Below are positions 25,601 through 38,496 of a DNA stretch of 64,000 nucleotides, piece by piece. How positions within the stretch are numbered: the first letter of the stretch is position 1; the number at the start of each line of letters is the position of its first letter. The translations under genes were made by a program, and so were the position numbers. The notes under the pieces were generated by a model that saw only the letters and a program-made list of their open reading frames with translations, searched no databases and was not told the DNA's origin. Source of the DNA: Plantago major (Eukaryota; Streptophyta; Magnoliopsida; Lamiales; Plantaginaceae). Location: NCBI GenBank assembly GCA_026545765.1, contig CM048840.1:4547265-4611264 (forward strand), in the 5' to 3' direction.

Positions 25601-28600
25601 TCGATTTTTAGATGGAGCAAGTAATGTCTCACAATGCCATGGATCTGACAGGGCATAATGAAACAAACATGCAGGCAAATCAGCCCGCATAGGCGAGAGA
25701 ACATGTTCCCTTGTAGAGCATTAAAGACAGCCCGCCCACCGCTACCTTTGTCATATCCTTCGTCATGAATTAGTGGAAAAATATCACATGGGTGATATTT
25801 ACACATGCAGAAAAGCATGAGATCAAAATTTTTATTTGAAAAAGAAAAACCCAAGCATAATAAAAACTACTGGACAAGAAAGGAACAAGTACAAAAAGTA
25901 TAAATGCAAATTATCACTAAACACGTTTCGCAATTTACTAGATCCTTAGGTTCAATACTGTTGCTAAATGCTAATGCTCTAGGCATAATGTTAATCTTTT
26001 AGATATACCAAAGGTCAAGTAAGGCAGGCAAACAAATTCAACATGAAGCTATAAGATAAAACATAAGCATGATGATGTACCAGTTCACCATGTGATATCC
26101 AACACCTCTATAATAAAGCATCCGAAGGGAACTCTTTCCGCGATTTGTGTTGGCACTGTTACCATTAGAGGAAGTACTTGCGTCGGGATTGATGTTCTCA
26201 GTTGAGCGTGAAGGCTCTGTATTTGACATATCCACTGATCCATTAGAATCAGGCTGGGATATATTTACAGGTCCTGCAACTGACGCTGCTACTTCATCAG
26301 AAGTAGATGCAGGAACCTCATGACTCTCTTCACTGGACACAGATTCAGGAACAAATAGCAAATTGACAATTGTCTGAAACTCCTCGGGGACATCTACCTC
26401 AGCCCAATTCTCTTGGTCAAGTAAAGCCCTCATCTTGACCAACTGTCGAAACCAGCAAGAAAATTCAATTTTTTGCTCAGACAGGGTTAACAAATACATA
26501 GCATGTGCGACAAATGATTCTTAATACAAATGCATTTCCACTTAATCAAGTATTCAGTGCGTGAGGGTGTTGCCATTAAACAAAATACACCAGTATAAAC
26601 TCAAGCTATGTAGCACGGATACGTCTACGGGGTGGACGTATCCGTATCGGATACGTATTTTCTCGGATCCTTTTGAGATACGTATCTTGTATTTTAATAT
26701 ATTTATTTATTATTTAGAAGCAAGATTCCCTAGGTTTCTCAGTTCTTTAGAGTTGGAGAGCAAAGAAAAAAGAGCCCAAAGTATATAAAAGAACTATAAC
26801 CCAAAGAAGGAATACTAAATTTATCTTAGTTCAGGTATTCATCACATCCAATATGACTTTGGCATATCATATATATTGAAAATAATGAAAAATCTAACGT
26901 ATCCTAGACGTATCCGTATCCTATTTTTTGGAACTTAAACGTTTCCACGTATCCGTATCCATGCTTCCTAGAACTCAAGATTATATTTTCTTAAGCCTCA
27001 AATTACAAAATAAGTTCTCAAGTAATAAAATTCGTAATATCATAATTAGAACCGTATTTGTGATCAAATTTATGGCTATGGCCCAAAAGAATTAAGACAG
27101 TGCCTTTTAGAGAAGGTATAAATAAGTAAGAATGCAGGATATGCATATGGATCGGCATAAGATTCCTGCGGACTTGTAATGATTGTTCTTTCTTGTATCA
27201 ATTTTTCTAATCCAATGTGTTTGTTGACTATTACTTGTTGAATTATCTCCAGGTAAACGTATATTTGTGACACATTGTGCATGGATCTTTCCCATCCATT
27301 GAGCTGAAACATGCCCTTCCCAGCATTTTCATTTGTAAAAGAACTTAAAACTCAAGCCCTTCATTGTCGGGGTTAGTAGAACTCTTAGCATTTTTGTTGA
27401 CGTGCTAGTGCAACGAATTAATCTCCTGGCAAATTGAATATTAGTGCTGAAGTACTAGTTGTCTAGTACAACACAGTTCACTAGGGTATCAAAGTATTAG
27501 GTAACTCAGGTATGGAGTCAGTAACAAGCGAATGGGCTGGAACAGAAACTAACCCGAGACTCATGCTGGAAGTCAATGAAGGATTTAGCTTGTGATTGTA
27601 GAGTTCCACGGAGGCTATATCCCAACCTTCCACCAATCTGTGTATGATAGCAGAGTTTGATATCATGACATCATAGTACACATATCTCTTTTACAGAGCA
27701 TCACATTAGAATTATGAAAGGAACAAAGAGGCAACCCATACCCTCTCCGTCGAAGTTATGAATTCCTGGGTGATGTTAAATACACTAAGAAAGTCCTGCA
27801 GCCTCAACTTCGGATGAATTTGAGAACGGATGGCCACAATCTTTGCCCATCTTCCATGAGCAGTATCACAGGCTGCAAACAGAGCCTCTGCGTTCTCTCT
27901 CAAAATATCAGCTCTGTTAAAGCAAAAGAAAGTTAAGCCCCATAAGTGAATATATTGAGTTTTGGAAAACAGATCCAGGACAACAGGGAATGCAAAAATT
28001 ACGAAAGAAACAATTACTAAATAATGTAATTTCCTCAAGGAGCAATAGCTGGTATAATCCTTCACGAGACTAGATGTGAGGATCCATTTCCTTATCATCC
28101 TATCTTTTAATCGGGTAGCAAGAATACTTGGGGGTATTATTTAGACGTATGTCTCAACTATAGTATCAGAAGATTGTTTCACGGACTGGAATAGGATCCT
28201 TTACTTCAGGTACACAGGTTCAGTAGCGTTTCAAAGTTGCAGGTATTTTACAAATCCCCAGGCAAAATAATGAATGAAAATGACAATACTTTTAGATGTT
28301 AACCTTAACCAAACCTCGAGCATTTCATCGTTCAGAAACAAAAACTTAAAACTTAGGACTGTCCAGTCAGAAAACAATAGCTATTCAAAGTACGAGTGCT
28401 ATATGAGCTTTAATAACACCCAGGTCCCAAAACATGACAAACGTAAAAGGTAAGGGAGGGGGAGCAAAAGGAAAGAATGAAATAAAACAAAAGGTACATG
28501 CTCTCTACAGCACAGGAGAAAGGAGGAGCAAATCACCGGAAGTTTCTTGAGAGACTCGGGCTAACGGCATCATATCCCATTCCCTGGTTGGATGCAACTC

Positions 28601-31600
28601 TGGTAGCATTTTGTGAAGATTGTTCTGTGAATGAACTCACATGACCATCTGAGTCATGAGTTGCATCTGGAGCTGCTGCACCATGTGCAATGGCCGCAGC
28701 GACTGAAGCAGCAGCATAGTGACCATTAAGATTTCCCATGATCCATTCAATTGCCCTTTTGACATCATAAGCCCTCAATAATCGTGTCTGCATTCACTAG
28801 AAGAAAGGAATGAACTTACATCATGCCAATATCAGAATAAAAGAGCGAGTGAAGTTAAAACTCAGCCGACTCTATAAACATGTTTCAACTCTGAATATTT
28901 TACACTATATAGGCTCCATTTGGTCTAAAAGGAAAATTAAGGGGAAATTTAATTTTTATTTCATCTAGTTTTTCACTGTATAGGCCTCATTTTGCACCAC
29001 ATAAGAATGTTTTTTGATTTCCTGAATTGGAAAATCAGGAATATTAGGAACTGATAGAAAATTTGGAAAAAGAATTTAAACTGACAATTTTCCAGGAAAT
29101 CAAGCAAGAAAATTTTCATTTCCCTCAAAAAATATTCCTGGAAAATTTAGTTTTGCCCCTATTTATTTTATTTTCACCCATTTTCCCTCAAAATCAAATG
29201 CAGAGCATATGTAACATCAAACTTTTAGCCTCGTGAAAAAGGTTCCAACAAAACAATGGTTTTTTAAAATAGGTGAAGAAAAGTGAAATTTAGACAAATG
29301 CGGCGTGAATCCCTCTGCTAAAGTTTTTAGTCATCATTTTTACAAAAATGTGTTCAAGCCCCAATACATTCGCATTAATGCTAATAGATATCTGGACATA
29401 CAGTCCTAAAATTTCATAAGTATTGACATGGACAGGCCTACGTTACCTGTACTATCCGGAAGATCTCCTCCAAAAGCTTCAGAAAGCCATCAGGTGACAC
29501 ATTTCTCAACTTCCTCCCAAGAGATGAGCCTCCACCTGAGTCAGCATTAAAGAATGAGAACGCAAAAGTGTAAGGATACACAGTTGTACGGTTTGCATGG
29601 AGCCAATGGCCACTTAATTAGAAGTACATTCATGCACATTGATTTCAATTTCATTGAATTCTTGTACTACTGTGGAAGTAACAAGCCAAACCAGTATGCG
29701 CATGGAATAAAAGCAAGATGAAATAATCATTCAAGAAAAGTCTTAACATTCATCAAATGAACATGAACCCACCATCTGTATCACCCGTTCCCTCGCCAAA
29801 TATGGAGTCTGAATCCAGCGGCATATTCAAGACAGTTGTTTTTATCGATGTCTTTATATCAGAAGCCAGTGTATCACGGTATATTCTCAAAATAGCAGGT
29901 AATTTTCCCTGAAAACAGAATTTTAAGCAAGTCATAAGTCAGCAGTGTTATCCATTAAATTTAAAAGTGGGCTGCAAGCCAAGTATAAATAAGAAAATGC
30001 ATGAGCTTCAATACCGATACTTCCATTCAGAGTGAAACTTGGTAAGTTTTGAGATGTGTCAAGTGCACGAGCTCAAGGCATGAAAATGAACACAGATCTA
30101 AAGATGAAAATTTAAGATTCCCGTGATGATATCCACACACATCTGATACGTTGGTCATGCGTGATCTTTGGTCTTAAGGTCATTTCAATTTTCATAACTT
30201 GGCATACTTTCATAAATAAAATTTGACAAATCATAAAGTTGGCAAACATAAGAAATTATCAATTACAACATGCTCCAGGAAAGAGATTAATGCTGATACA
30301 TGATGAGCACACTCACAGTTCTAAGTAATCCAATGACAAGAGGAAGAAGCTGATCATGAAAGTTAGACATTTGATCTTCTTCCAGTGTGACCTGAGAAAC
30401 ATAAAACGAGCCTTCGGTTGAGAAACCAAATAGAAATAAGGGTGAAGTAATGATCAAGCAAGTTAGAGTCACACAGCTATAAGCTGTCAAAACAATAAAT
30501 GGGTAAAATGGACCAAAAAAGACGCAAGATGCTAGCAGGAATATATCACAGTAATGCGGAGAGTATATGTAATTTAAGGCTTACATCACCACTTCCATTG
30601 GAGCTGAAGGTTGAAGCTACAATTGATATATTCACATTGCCAGCACCATGCAAAGACGCACGAATAAATTCTGCTGAAAGAATGCTACAAGAATGAACCT
30701 GATGAGTCACCAAAACAAGACACTAGACATCCCTTTCAAAAACCAGATGATCAAATGCACTTCAGAAATTAGGGTTTAAGAAAAACCTATGTCCACAATG
30801 TAAGATTTAGCACACGTTTATCTACAGTAGCTTCCTTTTCATTCTTTTCTTTTGGAGAGGGGGAGGGGGTATTCCGAAGGCCTAGATTGCACGGATACAC
30901 CATTTTTTAAAAAACATGCAAAACAGGCACGGGGCACGGGGATACGTATCGGATACGCCACGTGGCATGTCCGAGAATAAAATTAATAGGAAAAAAAAGG
31001 TACGCTTATCGGGTACAGTGATACACATACTGAGGTGGAATTTATAACTTCTGGGTGTGCTAGGGATACGGCTTGCGTAAGGCAATTTCATAATAATTTT
31101 ATACATGTTAAGGAAAAAATATAAATCACGTGTAACCTTGGAATAGAATTTAAAAGAACATAATAATAAAAGGTAAGAATGTAATAAAATTTTAATGCGT
31201 AATTTCACTTCTATACCCCCCTTTGACTTGTGGTTTTATTTAGGCTGCTCATATACTGTCTGCATTTCTTATGAATAAATAAAAACTCTAAATAGTACTT
31301 AAGCACGATGTAAATAGTCCCTCTATCCCAATCTCATCTTCCAACTTTGCTTTTCTGTTTGTCCGTCTCATATTCTTATACAATAAATAAAAACTGTAAA
31401 TATGTAAATAGTCCCTCCATCCCAATCCCATCTTCCAACTTTCATTTTTTGTTTGTCCCTGTCTCATATTCTTATGCCTAAAATGGAAAATCTCTCTCCT
31501 ACTTTATTCCTTATCTCTCAAGCTTTACCCATTCAACCTAGTAGGCTTATATTTTATAAGAACTATTCTAATATTTATATAATTTACTCTAAAAACCCGC

Positions 31601-33889
31601 ACCCAACTCAATGAGTATGATCTAAGTAAGTTTATTGTTTATATATCTTGTACAAGTTCAGAATTTTAAAGAACTATATTTACAAAGGTAATATGTAAAA
31701 AAATAATAATACCATATCGTACCCTAAAATTTTGAAAATCTGTGTCTCTGTCCTGTATCGTAGCATACATGTAACCATGGAACCTAACAAATGGTTGACA
31801 TTCCCAGCCCCGAAACATGACCATGTTCGGCAATACGAATTGAATTGAAATTCAGCTATACTAGCTTCTAAAATCTAAACCAGTGAAATTAAAGCGAAAC
31901 CTGTCTAGGAACTTCTAAAAAAGAATATCAGAGATAACAACACTCAGACAGAAGAACAATAAATGTGCAGTAAAATAAGTTTGTTTACAATATGGATCTT
32001 CGGTTTTGTGTAGCAAGATTCAAATACTTTATGCGGCATTTAACTATATTAAATCAAGTGACATGGAACTAGTGTTTACAACTTCAGGCAAAGTAGGCAG
32101 CATAAAAATACAATGTGCTAACAGCATATAGAAGAATAAACATCAATATAGCCTTCATGACAAAAACAAACAGACTAACCTGTTAATTGACTCTATGGAT
32201 GCTGCTATGCGGTCGCGAAGATGACGAAAGCAATGCAAACCAATCAAGTCATCTCCATCCTAGTTTAGAAATTGCGGGAAATAAGCTTGTATGATATAAA
32301 ATGACAAAAGCAGGAGTAAACAACTTGTGTAGGTGCTAATACTAACAGGAACTGAATGGAGAATCAGTTGAAAGAGGCAGAGACACAACTAAGCAGGCAA
32401 AATGGTACGTGCCCCAACAACACCATCAGTAGAAAGTGTGTGTTTTAGGATGACTTTTGTGGTAAGGAACCCCCCTCCACCAAAAAAAGAAATAGGAGGA
32501 AGAACTTATAACCAATTATTATAATGCTTTACAGTTACAACGGTGAAAACGCAAAGCATCCAATAAATAAATCTCGGAGAGTACCATAAGTTCAGGATAT
32601 GCTTAAGCTCTAATAACAGTATCTCTGAGTTTGATAATCAGTCACTGTCCCTCCCATGGTACTAGACAAAACGAAAGCTAACTGTAGGGGATACAATAAA
32701 GGAGGGTCTCTACTGGTGCTTGTAGGATGACATATAAAGTGCACTAACTTAAAAACACTTCAAAAGGTATGGACTGTAAGCTTACCAACAGGTGCTGCAG
32801 ATCATCAATAATATCTAAAGCTCCAACACAATCTCCCGAAGCCACAAGCTGCAAGTAACAGTAACAGTAAGTCGCCAATAACTTAGGCATTTCTATCTGT
32901 CTAACAAGCTAAATACTTATAGACGCAAAGAATTCTATGAAAGGATCAACCACCATAATCAGATCAGAAGGCTCTAAATAAAATGTGTGACGTAAAATAC
33001 AACTCACTAATTGAAGGGTAGAGACTGCTTGATTGACAGACAGCACAAGCATAAGCTTACTCTGCAACGCAACCAGATCACCCCGCTTCTTACTCAGCTC
33101 CTGTACTATCCTCGCAGAACCCACCAAATCACTCTCCAAAAGCCTAATCGTCTCCTTCAACTCCCTAACCCTCCCACACCCCTCCACAATCTTCCCATTC
33201 AAATCCACCAGCTGCCCCTGCGCCTCAAAAAACGACCCCGACCTCAACGAAATCTCCTTCACCAAATGCAGCTCCACAACATCCAAATACTGTGAAAGCT
33301 TCTCCTGCAACGCCACATTCTCCAATGTCGTCCGAAACGGACACGCCACCTTAAACGTCGCCCCGTCCTCCAGCTCGAAATCCTCCTTAAAGTACAACGC
33401 CGGCACCTCCCTCAAACACGCCACCAAAGCCTCCCCAGCAGCTCCGTCCGCGAACGGACCGGCTTGCCCCTGGTGATCACGCTCATTCTGCCGCAAAATG
33501 TCGACGAATCGCGAGTGAGATTCGGAAATGGATGACAGGTAGGGTGAGAAATCGGCCCGTGTGAGGTCGGATCCAGGCTTGGGTGGACCCGATGGAATCG
33601 GAGCGAATTCGGGGACTGGAACGGAGGTGGAAGAGGACCACCAGCTGACGACGGAGGAGGAGGGGTTAGGGTTGTTGAGAATCGAGGAGAAGCTTTGGCT
33701 AGCTGCATCGGAGATGGATTTGGAGAGAGATGAGGAACTGTAGGTGCTCAATCGGTTGCGAGATTCCGGCGACCTTCCCGGAGAACGGGAAGGCGACAAA
33801 TCCATCGGCGGTGGTGGGAGATCGATCAAGTTGAAGCGAGCAAAATCGATATTGATTGATTCGAATGGGATCAGAGGATTCAATTTCAC
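22676..33889 (-). CDS. VPS54: Vacuolar protein sorting-associated protein 54 (GARP complex subunit)
   Basis: Eighteen exons fit one frame: 33008-33889, 32786-32848, 32180-32259, 30585-30684, 30317-30391, 29773-29908, 29447-29535, 28537-28787, 27742-27913, 27554-27637, 26081-26442, 25144-25297, 24590-24671, 24059-24138, 23542-23703, 23263-23330, 22899-22979, 22676-22814. They give 1019 residues from the first ATG, or 991 from the ATG at 33805 (MDLSPSRSPG), which resembles the Arabidopsis start better. VPS54 tethers endosome-derived vesicles at the trans-Golgi network together with VPS51, 52 and 53. Visible blocks are an N-terminal coiled-coil part (GSARIVQELSKKRGDLVALQ), AIEWIMGNLNGHYAA, GRWAKIVAIRSQIHPKL, NWAEVDVPEEFQTIV, YYRGVGYHMVN, the Vps54-like C-terminal domain (HRDEIHSKLVQIMRERM), and the tail NWGQLDEYLAKNF. 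Introns carry several transposon insertions. Identification is firm; small exons near 24059-24671 are the least certain. Confidence 0.95.
26606..26971. mobile_element. hAT-like non-autonomous element in a VPS54 intron, 8-bp target duplication
   Basis: Terminal inverted repeats CTATGTAGCACGGATACG (left) and CGTATCCATGCTTCCTAG (right) bound a 366-bp element. It is flanked by AACTCAAG on both sides (26598-26605 and 26972-26979), an 8-bp direct repeat as expected for hAT transposition. GGATACG / CGTATCC words are repeated inside both ends. No transposase is encoded. It lies in the intron between exons 10 and 11 of VPS54. Confidence 0.8.
30883..31770. mobile_element. Second, degenerate element with the same GGATAC-type end in another VPS54 intron
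   Basis: The left end CTAGATTGCACGGATAC resembles the termini of the element at 26606-26971, and GGATACGTATCGGATACG follows. The right end is less clear (TGTATCGTAGCATACATG near 31760) and no target duplication was seen. Inside, about 31265-31480 is a two-copy tandem duplication carrying Stowaway-like wording (AGTCCCTC[C/T]ATCCCAAT). Confidence 0.55.
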
Positions 33890-34130
33890 TCGATCGAGCT
33901 AGCTATGAATTGGCATTGACAGTGTGAGTGAGATCTGAGATGGAGAAGATGGAAAAGAGAGGTTAATGGGTCGAACTCGGGTTTACTACTACTACTGTTC
34001 CACTGCCATGTTTCTTTTTCACGTCACGTAATTTGTAATACAAGAAAAATAAATACTTGCAAGCGTTAGTGCTGTGCTGAATTGGATAAAGTATCAAGAC
34101 GACAAATTATACACTATACCTACTAGTTAC
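33890..34130. other. Probable VPS54 promoter and 5' UTR
   Basis: About 240 bp between the VPS54 start codon and the repeat block to the right. It contains TACTACTACTACTG and AT-rich sequence but no clear TATA box. Transposon sequence begins immediately after, so the usable native promoter may be short. Confidence 0.4.
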
Positions 34131-35179
34131 TGCCAGTGATTGGTTCTGAAACGCATTTGACCTTGGTCAAACTTCACATTTAAGGCCCGAATGCATTTGT
34201 GGTATTTGCAGATACAGTTTGACCACGAATTGCAACGATTGGTAGCAATTTGACACGATGCATTTCCAATGCGTTTGGAACTCCGAAACGCATATTTCAA
34301 TTACATTTGCAGGTTGGTTTAGGTGCATTTTCGTATTGGAGAAACACTAGAAGATGACGAATTTGGGGCAATTTGGCGCCAAGACAAATATAGTACACTA
34401 ATTACTATGACAAAAGATGTACGTATAATCGATAATCGTTTTGACATATAATTGACGTATTTTGACACCGACCACTACTTCCAGCATCGTTCTGGATGTG
34501 AGCATAAAGTTCAAAATTTAATTAAGTTATCTGAACGCGCTTAATCGTAATGGCGTTGGACATAAAATATTGGCCACAAAAGACTAAATATTCTCGGTGG
34601 TTATATAAGACGAATAGTCGATATAGTTAGACGTTTCACTATAAGAATTCTGAGGTAAAACGATGAAAATGGCCGACGGATAAAATCCGTCGCCCCATAG
34701 CGACGGATTAAAATTATCCGTCGCTCATTAGCGACGGATAATTTTATCCGTCGCTATATGGGCGACGGATTTTAGTAATCCGTCGCCCGTTGGTTGACTT
34801 TTTAAAAAAAAAAAGAAAGAAAATTAAATATTAACGACGGATAAATTATCCGTCGTTAATATTTATATGTTAAAAAAATAATAATAAAAACTGGCGACGG
34901 AATAGCGACGGATCGCTATTGGGCCGACGGATACGTGTTCGTCGGCCCAGAAAGGTTTTAATGATTTTGGGCTGAAGCAGAAGCCATTTCGGCTTCATTG
35001 TTCTTCGTTTTTCTTCCTTTCTCCTCCATCAAATCCGGCCATTTGTTGTCAATTCTTCCCAATCTTGGTGTCAATTCGAAGATCGTTTGACGAGGAGCTC
35101 GTTTCTTCCTTCAGTTTCAAATTTCATCCGCTATTTTCTTCGGAATCAAAGGTATTACTTCTAAAGCCTAACTTTTGAA

Positions 35180-35620
35180 AAATTGAGATTTTTTTGATTT
35201 TTTACTACTTATTTTCAATTGTATGTTTATATGAAGTATGTAGTAGCTTGTTTAGTTAATTTGATCAATTATATGTAATTTGATTAATTTGATTTGTATA
35301 TGTAATTTGATAGTTAGTTTAGTTAATTTGATATGAATGTATGTAGTAATTCAATATGTATGTATGTTAATTCGATAAGTATGTATGTAGTGAAGTATGT
35401 ATGTTAATTAAGTATGTATGTAGTTGGTTTAGTTAGTTTAGTTAATTTGATATGTATGTTAAGTATGTATGTAGTAATTTGATATGTATGTGTAATTTGA
35501 TATGTATGTTAAGTATGTATGTAGTAATTTGATATATATGTGTAATTTGATATGTTTGTTAAGTATGTATGTAGTTAGTTTAGTTAATTTGATATGTATG
35601 TAAGTAGTAGTTGGAGTTGA
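35180..35620. repeat. Low-complexity TATGTATG / AATTTGATATG repeats inside the CACTA element
   Basis: Irregular repetition of GTATGTAGTAATTTGATATG and TAGTTAATTTGATATGTATG over about 440 bp between the left subterminal region and the first coding remnant. No frame is open. It is probably slippage-prone intron or leader sequence of the transposon gene. Confidence 0.75.
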
Positions 35621-35897
35621 TTTGATAAATTCGTATATGCACTAAATTACGAGGATGTAGTTAAGTGTTTTGAGCGACGGATAATATGTTGATTATATTA
35701 ACGTGTAATTTATAATTTATAACTCGTATGAGTAAAACACTTAATAAATTTTGTAACCTATCGAACACTTAATAATTAATTTATAAGGAACGTATAATAA
35801 TTAACAATTAATCTCTACAATCTTCTTATCCGAATTGGAATCAATCTAATAAATTAAATACGATATAATCAATTGGAACAGGTTAAAAAAGTATACA

Positions 35898-36313
35898 ATG
35901 AATTTCGACCGTTCATGGATGTACGATCATACGGCGGTAAATGGCAGAGTTTCTAGGAGTTTTGTAGAAGGGGTTAAAGGTTTCATCTCGTTTGCCATGG
36001 GACGTCCGGCTTGTATAACTGGGGATTGATAAAGTGTACTTGCACATTGGAAACCTGTAGAAACAAGCAATTTATGACTCCTACAGCAGTATTCGAGCAC
36101 TTGCGACGTTATGGATTCATGCCTGAGTATCATGTATGGATTCATCACGGTGAGGGAGCACCGTCCATGGCATACCTCCAATGGAGGGAGAGGCGGGGTT
36201 TGGGGCCGCCTATTGAGTGCATTTCTACTTGTCGGAACATGTGCATGGTGTATTGGGAGGAGGATGTAGATCTGTTGGAATGCAAGTTTTGTGGTAGGGA
36301 GCGTCACAAGTGA
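35898..36313 (+). pseudogene. CACTA transposase N-terminal fragment (transposase-associated domain), frameshifted
   Basis: From ATG 35898 the frame reads MNFDRSWMYDH, then SFVEGVKGFISFAMGRP, and stops at TGA about 36027. The homologous reading continues in another frame with LIKCTC, CRNKQFMTP, FEHLRRYGFMPEYHVWIHHG, up to a stop at 36313. This is the well-known plant 'transposase-associated' domain that opens TnpD-type proteins. The large catalytic domain that should follow is absent. A one- or two-base indel near 36025 explains the frame break. The element cannot make its own transposase from this copy. Confidence 0.8.
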
Positions 36314-36601
36314 TGAGGAGGGGGCTGCAAGAGAGAGAATCATTTGATAATCCGTTTTGTCTTTAGGCTTGTATAACTAGTAATCATTAGTTGATTTATG
36401 AAACCAAACATTATGGTAAAATTGAAGCTAATGCACGAGGACCAATATGTAGACTTAGAGGACGGTGATAACGGTATATTATATGTATTACAACTAGTTA
36501 GTAGTTGATAACACTTGAGTAATTATATGTGTTATTATAATTTATTTTGTATTATAACTGGTACTAACACATTTTATTGTATTTGTCACATGTTTTCACA
36601 T

Positions 36602-38496
36602 ATGCCACGACAGAAACCACGCACCTATCCCCCCACACACGGCCAAATGCATGATAGTCTTTGGGTCGGGATAGAGTCGAGGAGGGAGGGCTCAGTGGTC
36701 GAGCAACAGTCTCGGATTCTGAGACCCCCCAACAGAGAGAGTAGTGAGGCTACCAGTCGGCTGAGACACATGCGGGGAGGCGACCATGACGATTGTCCCT
36801 ACCTCATGTTCGATCCACATCATCCCAACGTCACGTGGAACGGCTTGCCTGTGATTTTTCCTGCTGGTCCTGCCAAGTAAGTATTATACATTCTTCTTAA
36901 ATATGTAAAATATAACTTATGATAGTTGACAAGTATATAAATTGTTGTACTAAAGTAATATGTATTTGTTTATTGTATCTTATACATTGACAACAGTTTA
37001 TGGCCTCGGGAGGTCCACAACAAACTAGGTGACATCTTCCGAAGCAGGAGAGAGCCACCGGGGCAGGGTGGTGAGTGTTGATCTCACATCTCGGACCGCA
37101 TGAGGGCCGAGTACTTTGATGAGCTGGGGGTAAGTTAAAATATGACATTCGTTTGTTTGTAATTATAATCGTTTTAATATGAGTGGTATGTTAGCCACTG
37201 TATGTGAGTGGTATGTTAGCCACTTTATTTGGGTGATATGTTATTCACCATTGTGTTAGTAAAATTTAGGACAATGTGAGTGGTATGTTAGCCACTTTGT
37301 TTGGGTGATATGTTAGTCACCATTGTGTTAATAAAATTTAGGACAATGTGAGTGGTATGTTAGCCACTTTGTTTGGGTGGTATGTTAGCCACTTTTGTTT
37401 GGGTGATATGTTAATCACCATATCTGTGATGTTGTTGTATCTTATTAAATTGATGTAACATGGTGACGTTATATATGTATTGACTTTGGATGTTGTATGA
37501 AATTGGGAATGTAGAAAGAGTACTTCATTCCCAGCAGGTTGATCCCACAGATCTTGCGTGTTTACGAGAGTGTGAGACCTAAACTGTACAGGGATATGGT
37601 ATGTACTTGGAAGGCCATTCGGGATCGGGGTGGCCCAAGCTTGAATCGATGTCGTGACATTGCTTACATCAATGAGCGTAACCGGCGTCTCGATCGATGC
37701 GGCGGGAGGCCGTTCACCACCTTGGGAGGCGATCTCATCGCGATTATTACCAATCGGTATGTATATATATGTTTTTTTTTCAATCTAGCATTACGTGTAT
37801 GTATTGTGTCTCTGATTACTTAATTGTGAGATGATAAATTGTTGACTATATATGTTGTTCAGATCGCACGGGGGAGTTCACATCCAAGTATGACATCTTC
37901 AAGAAGGCCAAACAGAAGGGCGGGGTATGTACCGACTGCCGGGCCTCGTCTATTGCGGTATGTTTATGTTGCTTAAATTTCATATTTGTACACTATTACA
38001 AGTTATTTTTGAAAAGCAAGATGGCGATCATGATATCTGCTATTTACGATTTAAGGCTGAGGTTGATGCTCAGGTGGCGAGGCAGGAGGACGAGACGGGT
38101 GATGTGTTGTCAACTGAACAAGTTGACAACATCTTCCCAGAGGTCAACAAACCGGACAACAAAGGACGAATATATGGACTCGGGAGCCTCGGTTTGAGCT
38201 TGTCTAGTCCGGGGTGCTCCTCATCATCATCCCAGCAGTCTAGACGTCCGGTTTACACACAGGACCAGGTCTTGAAAATGGTGCAGTCGCAAGTCCGGGA
38301 AAAGGTTGCTCGGCTAACTCAAGAGATGGAGCAACAAAGGGACGAGATGGAGCGCCGCGACAGAGAACGAAGGAGAAACGGCGCCTTGATTCTGAGATGG
38401 AGCGATTCATGTCCGGTTCGGCCAAATTTCAACCACCGGGTAGCTAGTTATGTATATATACGTTCGAATTTATTATATTTACACTTCTTCGGATAA
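36602..38496 (+). pseudogene. TnpA-like gene of the CACTA element (Transposase_24 / Ptta-En-Spm type), probably broken
   Basis: Coding blocks separated by intron-like gaps: MPRQKPRTYPPTHGQMHD (from ATG 36602), a block after 36990 (LWPREVHNK, GDIFRSRREPPGQ), 37515-37760 (LRVYESVRPKLYRDMVCTWK, NERNRRLDRCGG), about 37860-37960 (TGEFTSKYDIFKKAKQKGG) and 38010-38430 (FKAEVDAQVARQEDETGD, GRIYGLGSLGLSLSS, then an Arg/Glu-rich coiled coil). The segment before YGLGS is the hallmark of the plant En/Spm Transposase_24 family, proteins that bind the subterminal repeats. Around 37080 the frame is interrupted (TGA in GAGTGTTGATCTCAC), so this copy is likely non-functional unless spliced differently. Confidence 0.65.
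37190..37425. repeat. Tandem repeat, 72-bp unit, in an intron of the transposon gene
   Basis: Three head-to-tail units starting near 37205, 37277 and 37349. Each holds GTGAGTGGTATGTTAGCCAC, TTTGGGTGATATGTTA, TCACCATTGTGTTA and AAAATTTAGGACAAT. The third unit carries an extra internal GGTGGTATGTTAGCCAC insertion. Confidence 0.9.

Noticed and set aside
33011-33476. Two overlapping + strand ORFs (94 and 147 codons)
   Set aside because: Antisense shadow of the long GC-richer first exon of VPS54.
37190-37425. CRISPR-like array
   Set aside because: Head-to-tail 72-bp units without unique spacers, within a eukaryotic transposon.
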